DNA from: Microbacterium sp. Yaish 1
GTDB lineage: Bacteria; Actinomycetota; Actinomycetes; Actinomycetales; Microbacteriaceae
Assembly: GCF_002245215.1 (NCBI RefSeq)
Contig: NZ_NPMR01000002.1
Location: 806,001 to 870,000, forward strand
Length of the DNA: 64,000 nt
Direction: 5' to 3'
Positions within the stretch are counted from its first letter, which is position 1, and the number at the start of each line of letters is the position of its first letter. The notes below the pieces were generated by a model. The model was given only the letters and a program-made list of their open reading frames with translations. It did not search any database and was not told the origin of the DNA. Positions 9,353 through 19,348 of this stretch are shown here, piece by piece. A program made the translations under genes and the position numbers.

Positions 9353-11188
9353 ATGAGCGCCGTCCAGTTCGAAGTCCCCGCCGTCGTTCCAGCCGATCCT
9401 GACGCGAACATCACCGATCTCCTCGTCGACCGGGTCGCTGCCACCCCGTCGCGAGCGCTCTTCGCCGTGCCGCACGACGGCGCCTGGCGAGACATCTCCG
9501 CGGCCGAGTTCCAACGCGAGGTGATCGCGCTCGCGAAGGGGCTCGTCGCGGCGGGCGTCGAACCCGGCGACAAGGTCGCGTTCGTGGCGCGCACCACCTA
9601 CGACTGGACGCTCGTCGACTTCGCGATCTTCTTCGCCGGTGCCGTCATGGTCCCCGTCTACGAGACGAGCTCGGCGTCGCAGATCGCCTGGATCCTCAGC
9701 GATTCGGGCGCCACGTTCGCGATCGCGGAATCCGCCGACCACGCGGGACGCATCGACGAGATCCGTTCGACGGTCCCCCTCGTCCGCGAGGTGTGGGTGA
9801 TGGCGTCCGGAGACCTCGACAGGCTGCGCTCGGGCGGCGGTGACGTGCCCGACGAGGAGATCGAGCGGCGACGCAACCTCGCCGTGGGCTCGGACATCGC
9901 GACGCTCATCTACACCTCGGGATCGACCGGACGGCCCAAGGGCTGCGTCCTGACCCACAGCAACTTCGTCGAGCTGGCCCGCAACTCCGGCGAAGCCCTC
10001 AAAGAGGTCGTCAACCACCCCGGCGGAGCATCGACGCTGCTGTTCATCACGACCGCGCACGTCTTCGCGCGTTTCATCTCGATCCTCAATGTGCACGCCG
10101 GGGTCAAGACCGGGCATCAGCCCGATACCAAGCAGCTGCTCCCCGCTCTCGGAACGTTCCAGCCGACCTTCCTGCTGGCCGTGCCTCGCGTGTTCGAGAA
10201 GGTCTACAACTCCGCCGAGCAGAAGGCCGAGGCAGGGGGCAAGGGCAAGATCTTCCGCGCCGCCGCGCAGGTCGCGATCGACCACTCGCGCCTACAGCAG
10301 GAGGGGAAGAGCATCCCGCTGCTGACGAAGCTGAAGTTCCGCCTCTTCGACAAGCTCGTCTACGGCAAGCTCCGCGCCGCCATGGGCGGCCGCGTCACCT
10401 ACGCCGTCTCGGGATCCGCTCCCCTGGGTCCGCGCCTCGGCCACTTCTTCCACAGCCTCGGTGTCACGATCCTCGAAGGCTACGGACTCACCGAGACGAC
10501 GGCCCCCGCGACGGTCAACCTCGCCACGAAGTCCAAGATCGGCACCGTCGGTCCGGTCCTGCCCGGTGTCGGGGTCCGCCTCGGCGAGGACGGCGAGGTC
10601 GAGGTGCGCGGCATCAACGTGTTCGCCGAGTACTGGCGCAACCCCGAGGCCACCGAGGCCGCCTTCAACGATGGCTGGTTCAAGACGGGCGACATCGGAT
10701 CGTTCGACGACGAGGGCTTCCTCACGATCACCGGTCGCAAGAAGGAGATCATCGTCACCGCCGGCGGCAAGAACGTCGCACCGGCCGTGCTCGAAGACCC
10801 CATCCGCGCCAACCCGATCGTCGGTCAGGTGGTCGTCGTGGGCGATCAGAAGCCGTTCATCTCCGCGCTCGTCACGCTCGACCCGGAGATGCTGCCGACC
10901 TGGCTGACGAACAACGGCCTCGCGGGCGACATGTCGCTCGCCGAAGCGGCGAAGAACAGCCAGGTTCGCGCGGAGGTCCAGCGCGCGATCGACGAGGCCA
11001 ACCGCAACGTCTCTCGCGCCGAGTCGATCCGCAAGTTCACGATCCTCGACACCGAATGGACCGAGGCCAGCGGCCACCTGACGCCGAAGATGAGCATCAA
11101 GCGCAACGTCATCCTCACCGACTTCTCGGAGGAGATCTCGGCGATCTACGACGAGCCGGTCAAGACGAGCAACGTCCCGCTCGGATGA
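9353..11188 (+). CDS. Long-chain fatty-acid-CoA ligase (AMP-dependent synthetase, FadD15-like)
   Basis: 611 aa from the ATG, which follows GAAGGAG at good spacing; the in-frame upstream extension to 9305 is not needed. It activates fatty acids as acyl-AMP and then acyl-CoA. The AMP-binding P-loop is LIYTSGSTGRPKGCVLTHSN (about 187-205), followed by GYGLTETTAPATVN, the DGWFKTGDIG adenylate motif and ITGRKKEIIVTAGGKNVAP. The C-terminal swivel domain with LTPKMSIKRN is complete. Similar to mycobacterial FadD15, which also lies downstream of aroG and a PlsC gene. Substrate chain length is not evident. Confidence 0.9.
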   Translation: MSAVQFEVPAVVPADPDANITDLLVDRVAATPSRALFAVPHDGAWRDISAAEFQREVIALAKGLVAAGVEPGDKVAFVARTTYDWTLVDFAIFFAGAVMVPVYETSSASQIAWILSDSGATFAIAESADHAGRIDEIRSTVPLVREVWVMASGDLDRLRSGGGDVPDEEIERRRNLAVGSDIATLIYTSGSTGRPKGCVLTHSNFVELARNSGEALKEVVNHPGGASTLLFITTAHVFARFISILNVHAGVKTGHQPDTKQLLPALGTFQPTFLLAVPRVFEKVYNSAEQKAEAGGKGKIFRAAAQVAIDHSRLQQEGKSIPLLTKLKFRLFDKLVYGKLRAAMGGRVTYAVSGSAPLGPRLGHFFHSLGVTILEGYGLTETTAPATVNLATKSKIGTVGPVLPGVGVRLGEDGEVEVRGINVFAEYWRNPEATEAAFNDGWFKTGDIGSFDDEGFLTITGRKKEIIVTAGGKNVAPAVLEDPIRANPIVGQVVVVGDQKPFISALVTLDPEMLPTWLTNNGLAGDMSLAEAAKNSQVRAEVQRAIDEANRNVSRAESIRKFTILDTEWTEASGHLTPKMSIKRNVILTDFSEEISAIYDEPVKTSNVPLG

Positions 11189-11200
11189 CCGGATGACGCG

Positions 11201-11243
11201 GAAGCGGGGCCCGGCTGGTGGATCACCGGCCGGGCCCCGCTTC
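11201..11243. terminator. Bidirectional terminator hairpin between fadD and def
   Basis: GAAGCGGGGCCCGGC pairs perfectly with GCCGGGCCCCGCTTC (15 bp); the inner GGTG/CACC can extend it. It separates two convergent genes. No U tract, as is common in this GC-rich genome. Confidence 0.75.
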
Positions 11244-11254
11244 AGTATGAGGGG

Positions 11255-11746
11255 TCAGAACCAGGACGACTCGCGTACCTCGCGCATGGCGATCCGCCGC
11301 TCGGCGGGCGAGAGCCGGTCGAGGTACAGGATGCCGTCGAGGTGGTCGCACTCGTGCTGCAGCGCTTGAGCCATCAGCCCCTCGCCCTCGAGGACGATCT
11401 CGTCGCCGTCGAGATCCATGCCCACGGCGCGCGCGTACGGGTGCCGGAGCGTGTCATGCCAGAGGTTGGGCACCGACAGGCAGCCCTCGCCGATGAGCGA
11501 CGGCTCGCCGGAGACCTCGACCAGTCGCGGGTTGAGGATGTAGCCGATCACCCCGTCGACGTTGTAGCTGAACGCGCGCAGCCCGACCCCGATCTGCGGG
11601 GCCGCCACGCCGGCGCGGCCGGGCAGCTCCACCGTGTCGAGGAGATCCTGCACGAGCGAGCGCACACCGTCGTCGATCGCCTGGATGGGCGCCGCCGCCG
11701 ACTTCAGGACGGGGTCGCCGAAGAACCGGATCGCGCGAACCGCCAT
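11255..11746 (-). CDS. def: Peptide deformylase
   Basis: 163 aa from the ATG of [12 protein letters not shown]. It removes the formyl group from nascent protein N-termini, using a metal bound by Cys and two His. Motif 1 is shortened to [11 protein letters not shown], motif 2 is EGCLSVP and motif 3 QHECDHLDG, so the ligands and catalytic Glu are all present. A longer in-frame start at 11812 would add an Arg-rich tail lying inside the upstream ParA gene and is rejected. The ATG follows the ParA-family stop by one base (TGACATG), so translation is coupled. Confidence 0.92.
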   Translation of the reverse strand: MAVRAIRFFGDPVLKSAAAPIQAIDDGVRSLVQDLLDTVELPGRAGVAAPQIGVGLRAFSYNVDGVIGYILNPRLVEVSGEPSLIGEGCLSVPNLWHDTLRHPYARAVGMDLDGDEIVLEGEGLMAQALQHECDHLDGILYLDRLSPAERRIAMREVRESSWF

Positions 11747-11747
11747 G

Positions 11748-13598
11748 TCAGGCCGCCGCCCCGAGACGCAGCCCCTCGACCACGCTCGCTGCGAGCTTGC
11801 GAGCCGCCTCACGCGTCGCCGGGTCGAGGTCGCGGAACGACACTGCGCTTCCCGCTGCGAGGTGCGGGTCGTACGGCACGCGCAGCACCGAGCGGACGCG
11901 CGTGGCGAAGTGGGTCTCCAGCTCCTCCGCGCGGACCATCGGCGTGCCCGGACGCGACGTGTTGAGCACGACCACCGCGTTCTTCACCGCGTCGGCGAAA
12001 CCGTTGGACTCGAGCCAGGTCAGTGTCTCGGAAGCCAGCCGTGCCTCGTCGACCGAGAGACCGGCGACGACGACGATCTGGTCGGAGAGCCCGAGCGTCG
12101 CCCCCATCACCGAGTGCACGATCCCGGTGCCCGTGTCGGTGAGCACGATCGAGTAGTAGTGCGCGGCGATCGCGGCGACGTCCTCGTAGTCGTGGTCGCT
12201 GAAGGCTTCCGAGATGTGCGGATCGGTGTCGGACGCCAGAACGTCGAGCCGCGTCTCGTCGCGGGCCACGATGGCGGAGAGATCGTTGAAGCCGACGACC
12301 TCGCCACGCGCGCGCGCCAGATCGCGCACCGTCTTGCCGCTCGTACGGCCGATACGGTCGGCGAGCGTGCCGCGGTCGGGATTCGCGTCGATCGCGATGA
12401 CGCGGTCGTCACGGGCGTCGGCGAGCGCCATCCCGAGCAGGGTGGTCACGGTCGTCTTGCCGACGCCGCCCTTGCGCGAGAGAACCGGGACGAACTTGGC
12501 GCCGCCGGTGAGCGGCGCGGTGATCCGACGATCGAGCTCCTTGCGCGAGCGTGCCCGCTTGCTGTCGCCGAGGTTGATGCGATGACCCGAGACGCTGTAC
12601 ACGAGGCGCTGCCACCGGCCTTCCGGCTCGGCCCGCACGATCTGCGCCGGGTCGAGCAGACGCTCGGCCGTCAGCAGGTCGGCCGATTCGCGCCCGGGCT
12701 CGAGATCGCCGAGACGCCGCGACTGCAGGACCGGCTCGGTCGGACGCGCGACCTGCACCCGCTCGGTGGCATGACGAACCTGCTCGGCGACCTGGTGGGC
12801 CTGCCGGCGGGTGGTCGGCACGGTGCCGGTGATCGGCGTGGATGTCGGCACGACCGTCGCGACGACGACACCGGTGTCGCGCGCTTCCGCGGCCCGGGAC
12901 GTCGCGGTGTCGGCTCCCGGGGCGCGATCGCTGTCGTCACCGGCCGTGACGTCCTCTGCGGCAGCATCCGTCATACCCTCGGACGCGCCCGGATCGCTAT
13001 CGGCCTCGTCGGCCTCGTCGGCGGTCGTCGTGTCGTCCTCCGCCGGGAGGTCGGTCCCGGAGTCGTCCTCGTCGTCGATCTCGGCGGTGAGCACCTCATC
13101 GACGGGCTCCCCGGCATCGTCGTCGCCGGACACGTCGCGGTCGTCGTCCTCATCAGCGAGCTCGGATGCCGCCGTGGAAGCGACCTCGTCCGCGCCGTCG
13201 CCCTCGAGCTCGTCGTCACCGGTGCCGGCGTGATCTCCCGGCTCGGCCGGGAGCGCGGAGGCTTCCTCGTCCTCCGGGGTCGCCCCACCGCGTTCAGTCG
13301 CCCCGTCATCCGTCGCGCGCGTCGCGGCATCCCCCGACTCGTCGTCCGAATCGACCGGCGCGATGCCGAGCGGGATGTCGCCGGTCGTCAGCTGCTCGTC
13401 GCCGACCTCGCCGTCGATGACGTCGTCGTCATCGAGGTCGTCCTCCGCGACGGGAAGCGCGACGTCGACCTGTGCGGTGCCGCCGATGATCCCGATGGCC
13501 GTCGTATGAATACTCTCGCTGTCGGCGAGGACCGCGGGATCGGTCTCGTCGGGCTGGTTCTCGTTGCGCTCAGGCATGTTGTGCTGCGTCCACTCCAA
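11748..13598 (-). CDS. MinD/ParA-family ATPase with long acidic N-terminal tail
   Basis: Up to 616 aa; the second Met (MPERNENQ, 13577) is an alternative start. About 230 N-terminal residues are disordered and extremely Asp/Glu-rich. The C-terminal ~260 residues form a deviant-Walker ATPase: [37 protein letters not shown], and [13 protein letters not shown]. This architecture recalls actinobacterial MinD-like proteins such as those near type VII secretion loci (EspI-like), where the tail is Pro-rich rather than acidic. No secretion genes are nearby; it is coupled to def. Role unknown: polar localisation or organisation of a cargo is a reasonable inference, not a demonstrated one. Confidence 0.75.
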   Translation of the reverse strand: MEWTQHNMPERNENQPDETDPAVLADSESIHTTAIGIIGGTAQVDVALPVAEDDLDDDDVIDGEVGDEQLTTGDIPLGIAPVDSDDESGDAATRATDDGATERGGATPEDEEASALPAEPGDHAGTGDDELEGDGADEVASTAASELADEDDDRDVSGDDDAGEPVDEVLTAEIDDEDDSGTDLPAEDDTTTADEADEADSDPGASEGMTDAAAEDVTAGDDSDRAPGADTATSRAAEARDTGVVVATVVPTSTPITGTVPTTRRQAHQVAEQVRHATERVQVARPTEPVLQSRRLGDLEPGRESADLLTAERLLDPAQIVRAEPEGRWQRLVYSVSGHRINLGDSKRARSRKELDRRITAPLTGGAKFVPVLSRKGGVGKTTVTTLLGMALADARDDRVIAIDANPDRGTLADRIGRTSGKTVRDLARARGEVVGFNDLSAIVARDETRLDVLASDTDPHISEAFSDHDYEDVAAIAAHYYSIVLTDTGTGIVHSVMGATLGLSDQIVVVAGLSVDEARLASETLTWLESNGFADAVKNAVVVLNTSRPGTPMVRAEELETHFATRVRSVLRVPYDPHLAAGSAVSFRDLDPATREAARKLAASVVEGLRLGAAA

Positions 13599-13627
13599 GG
13601 TCTCGAGCTCGCGCCCGACCCCTTAGG

Positions 13628-16600
13628 CTACCCGCCGGGCCGGACCACGACCAAAAGGTCGCCCGCCTCGACCGCCGCCGTCGGGTCGACGACGAGCCGC
13701 TCGACGACGCCCGCGACCGGGGCCGTGATCGCCGCTTCCATCTTCATCGCTTCGATCGACGCGACGGCAGCTCCCGCCTCGACGGCATCGCCGACGGTGA
13801 CCTTGAGCGTCACGACGCCCGAGAACGGGGCGGCGACCTGACCGGGCACCGAGGTGTCGGCCTTCTCGGCCTGACGGGCCTCGACGCTGATGCCGCGGTC
13901 GCGCACGAACACCGGCCGGAGCTGACCGTTGAGCGTCGCCATGACGGTGCGCATGCCTTTCTCGTCGGCCTCGCCGATCGCCTCGAGTCCGACGTACAGC
14001 TGCACGCCTTTCTCGATCTCGACGACGTGCTCGGCGCCGGGTACCAGCCCATACAGGTAGTCCGCCGTGTCGAGCACACTCAGGTCGCCGTAGGTGTCGC
14101 GCACCCGGTCGAACTCCTGGGTCGGCGCGGGGAAGAGCAGCGAGTTCAGCGTGCGCCGTCGTGTCGCGGAATCCGCGTCGAGAGCCGCCTCCTGCGCCGG
14201 CGACAGCTCCGCGGCGGCCGGGCGCACGGTGCGCCCCGCCAGCACCTTGGACCGGAACGGTTCGGGCCATCCTCCCGGCAGGTCGCCGAGTTCGCCTGCC
14301 ATGAAGCCGACGACCGACTCCGGGATGTCGTACGCACCCGGGTCGGCGGCGAAGGCGGCCGGATCGGCCTTCACCGCCGCCAGATGCAGCGCGAGGTCGC
14401 CCACGACCTTCGACGACGGGGTGACCTTCGGGACCCGGCCGAGGATCTCGTTCGCCGCGGCGTACATGTCCTCGATGAGCTCGAAATCGTCGGCGAGCCC
14501 CAGCGCGATGGCCTGCTGCCGGAGGTTCGAGAGCTGTCCGCCCGGGATCTCATGGCGGTAGACGCGTCCGGTGGGGCCGGGCAGGCCCGACTCGAACGGA
14601 CGATACATGTGACGCACCGCCTCCCAATAGGGCTCGAGGTCCGACACGGCGCCGAGATCGAGACCGGTGTCGCGCTCGGTGTGCGCGAGTGCTGCCACGA
14701 GCGCGGAGAGCGAGGGCTGACTGGTCGTGCCCGCCATCGGCGCGGACGCCGCGTCGACGGCATCCGCGCCCGCGGCGCTCGCGGCCAGGAGAGTCGCGAG
14801 CTGTCCGCCGGCGGTGTCGTGCGTGTGCACGTGCACGGGCAGATCGAACCGTTCGCGCAGCGCCGCGACCAGGCGCGACGCTGCGGCCGGCCGCAGCAGA
14901 CCGGCCATGTCCTTGATGGCGAGCACGTGCGCGCCCGCCTCGACGATCTCCTCGGCGAGACGGAGGTAGTAGTCGAGGGTGTAGAGGTCTTCGGCGGGGT
15001 CGAGCAGATCCCCCGTGTAGCAGAGCGCGACCTCGGCGATCGTCGTCCCGGTCGCGAGAACGGCGTCGATGGCCGGCCGCATCTGCGCGACGTCGTTGAG
15101 CGCGTCGAAGATCCGGAAGATGTCGACGCCGGCATCCGCGGCCTCCCGGACGAAGGCCTGCGTCACCGCCGTCGGGTACGGGGTGTACCCGACGGTGTTG
15201 CGGCCGCGCAGCAGCATCTGCAGAGCGACGTTGGGCAGGGCCTCGCGCAGCTTGTCGAGTCGTTCCCACGGGTCCTCGCCGAGGAACCGCAGAGCCACGT
15301 CGTAGGTCGCTCCGCCCCACGCCTCGACGGAGAGCAGCTGCGGAGTGAGCCGTGCGACGGCCGGAGCCACCGCGACGAGGTCCTTCGTCCGGACGCGCGT
15401 CGCGAGGAGCGACTGGTGCGCGTCGCGGAACGTCGTCTCGGTCACGGCGAGCGAGGTCTGGCCGCGCAGGGCCTGCGCGAACCCCGCGGGTCCGAGTTCG
15501 AGGAGGCGCTGACGCGAGCCCGCGGGCGGCGGTGTCGCGAGGTCGAGCCGGGGCAGCTTGGTCCGCGGGTCGACGCTCGTCGGAGCAGAGCCGTGCGGGC
15601 GGTTGACGGTCGTGTCGGCGAGCCACCCGAGGATCTTCGATCCGCGGTCCTTCGACATCCGGCCCTCGAGCAGCTCGGGGCGCTCGTCGATGAACGACGT
15701 GCTGAGGTCGCCTCGGGCGAAGGACGGGTCGTCGAGCACCTGCTGCAGGAACGGGATGTTGGTCGAGACGCCCCGGATGCGGAACTCCGCGAGCGCACGG
15801 CGCGAGCGCACGACCGCGGCACCGAAGTCGCGCCCCCGGCACGTGAGCTTGGCGAGCATCGAGTCGAAGTGCGGACTCACCTGGGAGCCGGCAGCGGTCG
15901 TGCCGCCGTCGAGCCGGATGCCGGCTCCGCCCGGCGACCGGTAGGTGGTGATCTTCCCCGTGTCGGGGCGGAACCCCTGAGCCGGGTCCTCGGTCGTGAT
16001 GCGGCACTGCAGCGCCGCGCCGCGCAGCTGGATGCGGTCTTGCGTGAGGCCGAGCTGCGCGAGGGTCTCCCCCGCGGCGATCCGCATCTGGGACTGGACC
16101 AGGTCGACGTCGGTCACTTCCTCGGTCACCGTGTGCTCGACCTGGATGCGCGGGTTCATCTCGATGAACACGATCTCGCCCGCCCGGGGCCCGTCCGTCT
16201 CGAGCAGGAACTCGACGGTGCCGGCGTTCACGTAGCCGATGGAGGTCGCGAAGGCGATGGCGTGCCGGTGCAGGTCGGCCCGTGTCTCATCGTCGAGGTT
16301 GGGGGCCGGCGCGATCTCGATGACCTTCTGATGGCGTCGCTGCACCGAGCAGTCGCGTTCGAACAGGTGCACCGTCTCGCCCGTCGCGTCGGCGAGCACC
16401 TGGACCTCGACGTGGCGCGGACGGCGGACGGCCTGTTCCAGGAAGACACGCGGGTCGCCGAACGCGCTCCCGGCCTCGCGCATCGCCTCTGACAGCGCCG
16501 GCGCGAGCTCGTCAGGTGTGCCGACGCGCCGCATCCCGCGTCCGCCGCCGCCGGCGACGGCCTTGACGAAGATCGGGAAACCGACGTCACCGGCCTGGGC

Positions 16601-17035
16601 GACGAGAGCGTCGATGTCGTCGGATGCCTCGGTCGATCGCAGCACCGGGACCCCGGCGGCGACGGCATGGCTCTTGGCCGTGACCTTGTTGCCCGCCATC
16701 TCGAGCACGCGCGCGGACGGACCGATGAACGCGATGCCCGCGTCGGCAGCACGGGCGGCGAGCTCGGGGTTCTCGGACAGGAAGCCGTATCCCGGGTAGA
16801 TCGCGTCCGCCCCGCTCTCGCGCGCGACGCGGATGATCTCGTCGACGTCGAGGTAGGCCCGGACGGGGTGTCCCTTCACACCGATCTCGTAAGCCTCGTC
16901 GGCCTTCAGCCGGTGGAGAGAGTAGCGATCCTCGTGCGGATAGACGGCCACGGTGCGCGCCCCCAGCTCGAAGGCGGCACGGAAGGCGCGGATGGCGATC
17001 TCACCGCGATTCGCGACAAGGATCTTGCGGAACAT
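13628..17035 (-). CDS. pyc: Pyruvate carboxylase
   Basis: 1135 aa. It makes oxaloacetate from pyruvate, bicarbonate and ATP, feeding the citric acid cycle. Biotin carboxylase (about 1-450): MFRKILVANRGEIAIRAFRA, ATP-grasp KAVAGGGGRGMR, FIEMNPRIQVEHTVTEE. Carboxyltransferase (about 530-830): TTFRDAHQSLLATRVRT, FDALNDVAQMRPAI, VHTHDTAGG. C-terminal biotinyl domain: IEAMKMEAAI, biotin on the Lys. The ATG follows GAGGTGAG; the frame stays open far upstream but that part overlaps the divergent parA gene. Full-length and single-chain, as in other actinobacteria. Tetrameric cytoplasmic enzyme by family knowledge. Confidence 0.95.
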   Translation of the reverse strand: MFRKILVANRGEIAIRAFRAAFELGARTVAVYPHEDRYSLHRLKADEAYEIGVKGHPVRAYLDVDEIIRVARESGADAIYPGYGFLSENPELAARAADAGIAFIGPSARVLEMAGNKVTAKSHAVAAGVPVLRSTEASDDIDALVAQAGDVGFPIFVKAVAGGGGRGMRRVGTPDELAPALSEAMREAGSAFGDPRVFLEQAVRRPRHVEVQVLADATGETVHLFERDCSVQRRHQKVIEIAPAPNLDDETRADLHRHAIAFATSIGYVNAGTVEFLLETDGPRAGEIVFIEMNPRIQVEHTVTEEVTDVDLVQSQMRIAAGETLAQLGLTQDRIQLRGAALQCRITTEDPAQGFRPDTGKITTYRSPGGAGIRLDGGTTAAGSQVSPHFDSMLAKLTCRGRDFGAAVVRSRRALAEFRIRGVSTNIPFLQQVLDDPSFARGDLSTSFIDERPELLEGRMSKDRGSKILGWLADTTVNRPHGSAPTSVDPRTKLPRLDLATPPPAGSRQRLLELGPAGFAQALRGQTSLAVTETTFRDAHQSLLATRVRTKDLVAVAPAVARLTPQLLSVEAWGGATYDVALRFLGEDPWERLDKLREALPNVALQMLLRGRNTVGYTPYPTAVTQAFVREAADAGVDIFRIFDALNDVAQMRPAIDAVLATGTTIAEVALCYTGDLLDPAEDLYTLDYYLRLAEEIVEAGAHVLAIKDMAGLLRPAAASRLVAALRERFDLPVHVHTHDTAGGQLATLLAASAAGADAVDAASAPMAGTTSQPSLSALVAALAHTERDTGLDLGAVSDLEPYWEAVRHMYRPFESGLPGPTGRVYRHEIPGGQLSNLRQQAIALGLADDFELIEDMYAAANEILGRVPKVTPSSKVVGDLALHLAAVKADPAAFAADPGAYDIPESVVGFMAGELGDLPGGWPEPFRSKVLAGRTVRPAAAELSPAQEAALDADSATRRRTLNSLLFPAPTQEFDRVRDTYGDLSVLDTADYLYGLVPGAEHVVEIEKGVQLYVGLEAIGEADEKGMRTVMATLNGQLRPVFVRDRGISVEARQAEKADTSVPGQVAAPFSGVVTLKVTVGDAVEAGAAVASIEAMKMEAAITAPVAGVVERLVVDPTAAVEAGDLLVVVRPGG

Positions 17036-17125
17036 GCTCACCTCGCTGGAATGAGTCGCACGGCGACGGCGCCGCGCGAGGGCTCGAATACCCTCACAGC
17101 CTAGGGGACGGTAACGTAGAGCCTC

Positions 17126-17947
17126 GTGCACGTACTTTCCGTCAGCTCGCTCAAGGGCGGGGTCGGCAAGACGACGGTCACCCTGGGGCTCGCATCCGCC
17201 GCGTTCGCCCGCGGTGTCCGGACGTTGGTCGTCGATCTCGATCCGCAGTCCGACGTGTCGACGGGGATGGACATCCAGGTCGCCGGCCGTCTCAACGTCG
17301 CCGATGTCCTCGCCAATCCCAAGGAGAAGGTGGTCCGTCAGGCCATCACCTCGAGCGGGTGGGCGAAGGTGCATCCCGGCACCATCGACGTCCTGATCGG
17401 CAGCCCCTCCGCCATCAACTTCGACGGTCCGCACCCCAGTGTGCGTGACGTCTGGAAGCTCGAGGAGGCCCTGGCGACCATCGAGGCCGACTACGACCTC
17501 GTCCTCATCGACTGCGCCCCCTCGCTCAACGCCCTCACCCGCACGGCATGGGCGGCGAGCGACCGCGTCATCGTCGTGACCGAGCCCGGCCTGTTCTCCG
17601 TGGCCGCCGCCGACCGCGCGCTGCGAGCCATCGAGGAGATCCGTCGCGGACTCTCCCCCCGCTTGCAGCCCCTCGGGATCGTGGTCAACCGGGTGCGGCC
17701 GCAGTCGATCGAGCATCAGTTCCGCATCAAGGAACTGCGCGACATGTTCGGCCCCCTGGTGCTCTCGCCCCAGCTGCCCGAGCGCACGTCGCTCCAGCAG
17801 GCGCAGGGCGCCGCGAAGCCGCTGCACATCTGGCCCGGGGACTCCGCGCAGGAGCTCGCCTCCGACTTCGACGCACTGCTGGACCGCGTGCTGCGCACCG
17901 GCCGCATCCCGGTCGCGGGCGAGGCTCCCACGGCCACGCCGAGCTGA
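17126..17947 (+). CDS. ParA-family ATPase
   Basis: 273 aa, GTG start. Typical Par[31 protein letters not shown] (deviant Walker A), VVDLDPQSDVSTGMDI, LVLIDCAPSLNALTRTA and IVVNRVRPQSIEHQF. It is a cytoplasmic ATP-driven DNA- or surface-binding positioning protein. No parB or parS-like repeat is adjacent, so it is probably not the main chromosome-partition ParA. In other actinobacteria a ParA of this kind lies by the garA/MerR cluster that also follows here. It is divergent from pyc across 90 nt; a TAACGT box 8 nt before the GTG may drive it. Confidence 0.85.
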   Translation: MHVLSVSSLKGGVGKTTVTLGLASAAFARGVRTLVVDLDPQSDVSTGMDIQVAGRLNVADVLANPKEKVVRQAITSSGWAKVHPGTIDVLIGSPSAINFDGPHPSVRDVWKLEEALATIEADYDLVLIDCAPSLNALTRTAWAASDRVIVVTEPGLFSVAAADRALRAIEEIRRGLSPRLQPLGIVVNRVRPQSIEHQFRIKELRDMFGPLVLSPQLPERTSLQQAQGAAKPLHIWPGDSAQELASDFDALLDRVLRTGRIPVAGEAPTATPS

Positions 17948-17971
17948 ACAGCCCTCCCCCCACACGAACGA

Positions 17972-18003
17972 AACCCCGGCCGCACCGCAGGTGCGCCGGG
18001 GTT
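17972..18003. terminator. Hairpin between parA and the convergent merR gene
   Basis: AACCCCGGCCGCAC and GTGCGCCGGGGTT form a 13-bp stem with one bulged base, loop CGCAG, followed by TCTGTGT. It serves both convergent genes. Confidence 0.7.
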
Positions 18004-18021
18004 CTGTGTATCGAGAGCGGC

Positions 18022-18567
18022 TCAGGCGCTGCGCGCCGAGCGTCGCGCGGCGAGCTCGTCGACGGGGTCCGGCGCCTGGGGGTCGAACTCGACGAGCGTC
18101 GACTCGACCTCGCGGAGCACCTTTCCGACCGCGATGCCGAACACGCCCTGACCGCGGCTGACGAGGTCGATGACCTCGTCGTTCGACGTGCAGAGATAGA
18201 CCGAGGCGCCGTCGCTCATCAGGGTGGTCCCCGCGAGGTCGCGGATGCCCGCGGCGCGGAGCTGGTCGACGGCGACACGGATCTGCTGCAGCGAGATGCC
18301 CGTGTCGAGCAGGCGCTTGACGAGCTTCAGCACGAGGATGTCGCGGAAGCCGTAGAGACGCTGCGACCCCGAGCCGCTGGCACCGCGGACGGTGGGGACG
18401 ACGAGCTCGGTCCGGGCCCAGTAGTCGAGCTGACGGTACGTGATGCCGGCGGCGCGAGCGGCCTGCGCCCCGCGATACCCGGCCTCGTCGTCCATCTCGG
18501 GGAGACCGTCGGTGAAGAGGAGGTCGGTCGTGAACCGCATCTCGCCGAGCGAATCATGCGCGGTCAT
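18022..18567 (-). CDS. MerR-family transcriptional regulator (Rv1830-like)
   Basis: 181 aa. The N-terminal MerR winged helix (about 34-100) reads YRGAQAARAAGITYRQLDYWARTELVVPTVR then GSQRLYGFRDILVLKLVKRLLDTGISLQQIR. The C-terminal half (LMSDGASVYLCTSNDEVIDLVSRGQGVFGIAVGKVLREVESTL) resembles the effector/dimer part of mycobacterial Rv1830. The start is the ATG of MTAHDSLGEM. In mycobacteria the order is garA, Rv1828 (MerR), Rv1829 (DUF151), Rv1830 (MerR); here the DUF151 gene is missing between the two MerR genes. Probable cytoplasmic regulator of growth or division genes. Confidence 0.85.
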   Translation of the reverse strand: MTAHDSLGEMRFTTDLLFTDGLPEMDDEAGYRGAQAARAAGITYRQLDYWARTELVVPTVRGASGSGSQRLYGFRDILVLKLVKRLLDTGISLQQIRVAVDQLRAAGIRDLAGTTLMSDGASVYLCTSNDEVIDLVSRGQGVFGIAVGKVLREVESTLVEFDPQAPDPVDELAARRSARSA

Positions 18568-18667
18568 CTGGTCCTCCTGCCGGACGGTCGGGTTTCTTCC
18601 ACGCTAGATGAGGGATGCCGCCGCGGCAACGACATCCGCTCCGAGCCCGCGGCGTGTCGCGCGCGGC

Positions 18668-19348
18668 TCACCGGCCGAGTCGGTCGATGGCCGCCTGGAC
18701 GAACGCCGAACGGACGTCGTCGAGCCGACGCACCAGCTCGGGCGCGAGCTCATGGGCGCGTCCGCGAGACGACGAATCGGTGCGGCGCAGCAGCGGCGCG
18801 AGGGCGGTCTCGACGAGCGCGACGTCGCGTTCGGCCGCCTGCCGCACGGTGCGGAGGTGACGCGGGCCGATGCCGTGTCGATCGAGCGCGACGAGCGTGC
18901 GCAACAGGACGAGCGCACGCTCGTCGTACGTGTCGGCGGCGGGCAGCAGGCCCGCTGACACCGCGTCGCCGAGCAGCGCCGCGGTGGCCTCGGCCTGGTC
19001 GATCAGCTCGTCGCGCCGATAGCGCCGATGCTGGACGATCGACGCCGGCAGCGCGGGGGGAAGCCCCTCGGCGCCCGGTGTGTCGAGGTACTCGCGGATA
19101 CGCGCCAGCGGCATGTAGTGATCGCGTTGCAGCGTCAGCGCGGTGCGCAGCCGCTCGACGTCGGCAGGAGAGAACTTCCGATACCCCGAGCCGGTGCGCG
19201 TGGGGGTGACGATGCCCTGGTCTTCGAGATACCGCAGCTTGCTCGAGCTCAGCGCCGGGAAATCGGGGCTGAGACGCGCGAGGACCTGGCCGATGCTGAG
19301 GTGACCCGCTGCCGTGGACCGACCGCGGGCTGCGGGGGCCGCACTCAC
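18668..19348 (-). CDS. ftsR: MerR-family regulator FtsR (Rv1828-like)
   Basis: 226 aa, GTG start overlapping the garA stop (GTGA), so the two are translated as a unit. The MerR domain lies near the N-terminus: HLSIGQVLARLSPDFPALSSSKLRYLEDQG, then TRTGSGYRKFSPADVERLRTALTLQRD. The remaining ~130 residues are helical and carry no obvious metal-binding Cys, consistent with the Rv1828/FtsR group. In Corynebacterium glutamicum FtsR, encoded beside odhI (garA), activates ftsZ; the same adjacency here supports the assignment. Effector unknown. Confidence 0.8.
   Translation of the reverse strand: MSAAPAARGRSTAAGHLSIGQVLARLSPDFPALSSSKLRYLEDQGIVTPTRTGSGYRKFSPADVERLRTALTLQRDHYMPLARIREYLDTPGAEGLPPALPASIVQHRRYRRDELIDQAEATAALLGDAVSAGLLPAADTYDERALVLLRTLVALDRHGIGPRHLRTVRQAAERDVALVETALAPLLRRTDSSSRGRAHELAPELVRRLDDVRSAFVQAAIDRLGR

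Noticed and set aside
12811..13600. Repetitive GTC/TCG-rich stretch that looks like a DNA repeat array
   Set aside because: It encodes the acidic tail of the ParA-family protein; the repetition is codon-level, without fixed repeat units or spacers, so not CRISPR.
14027..16492. An 821-codon plus-strand frame antisense to pyc
   Set aside because: Low-complexity Arg/Gly/Val composition; pyruvate carboxylase motifs on the other strand are unambiguous.
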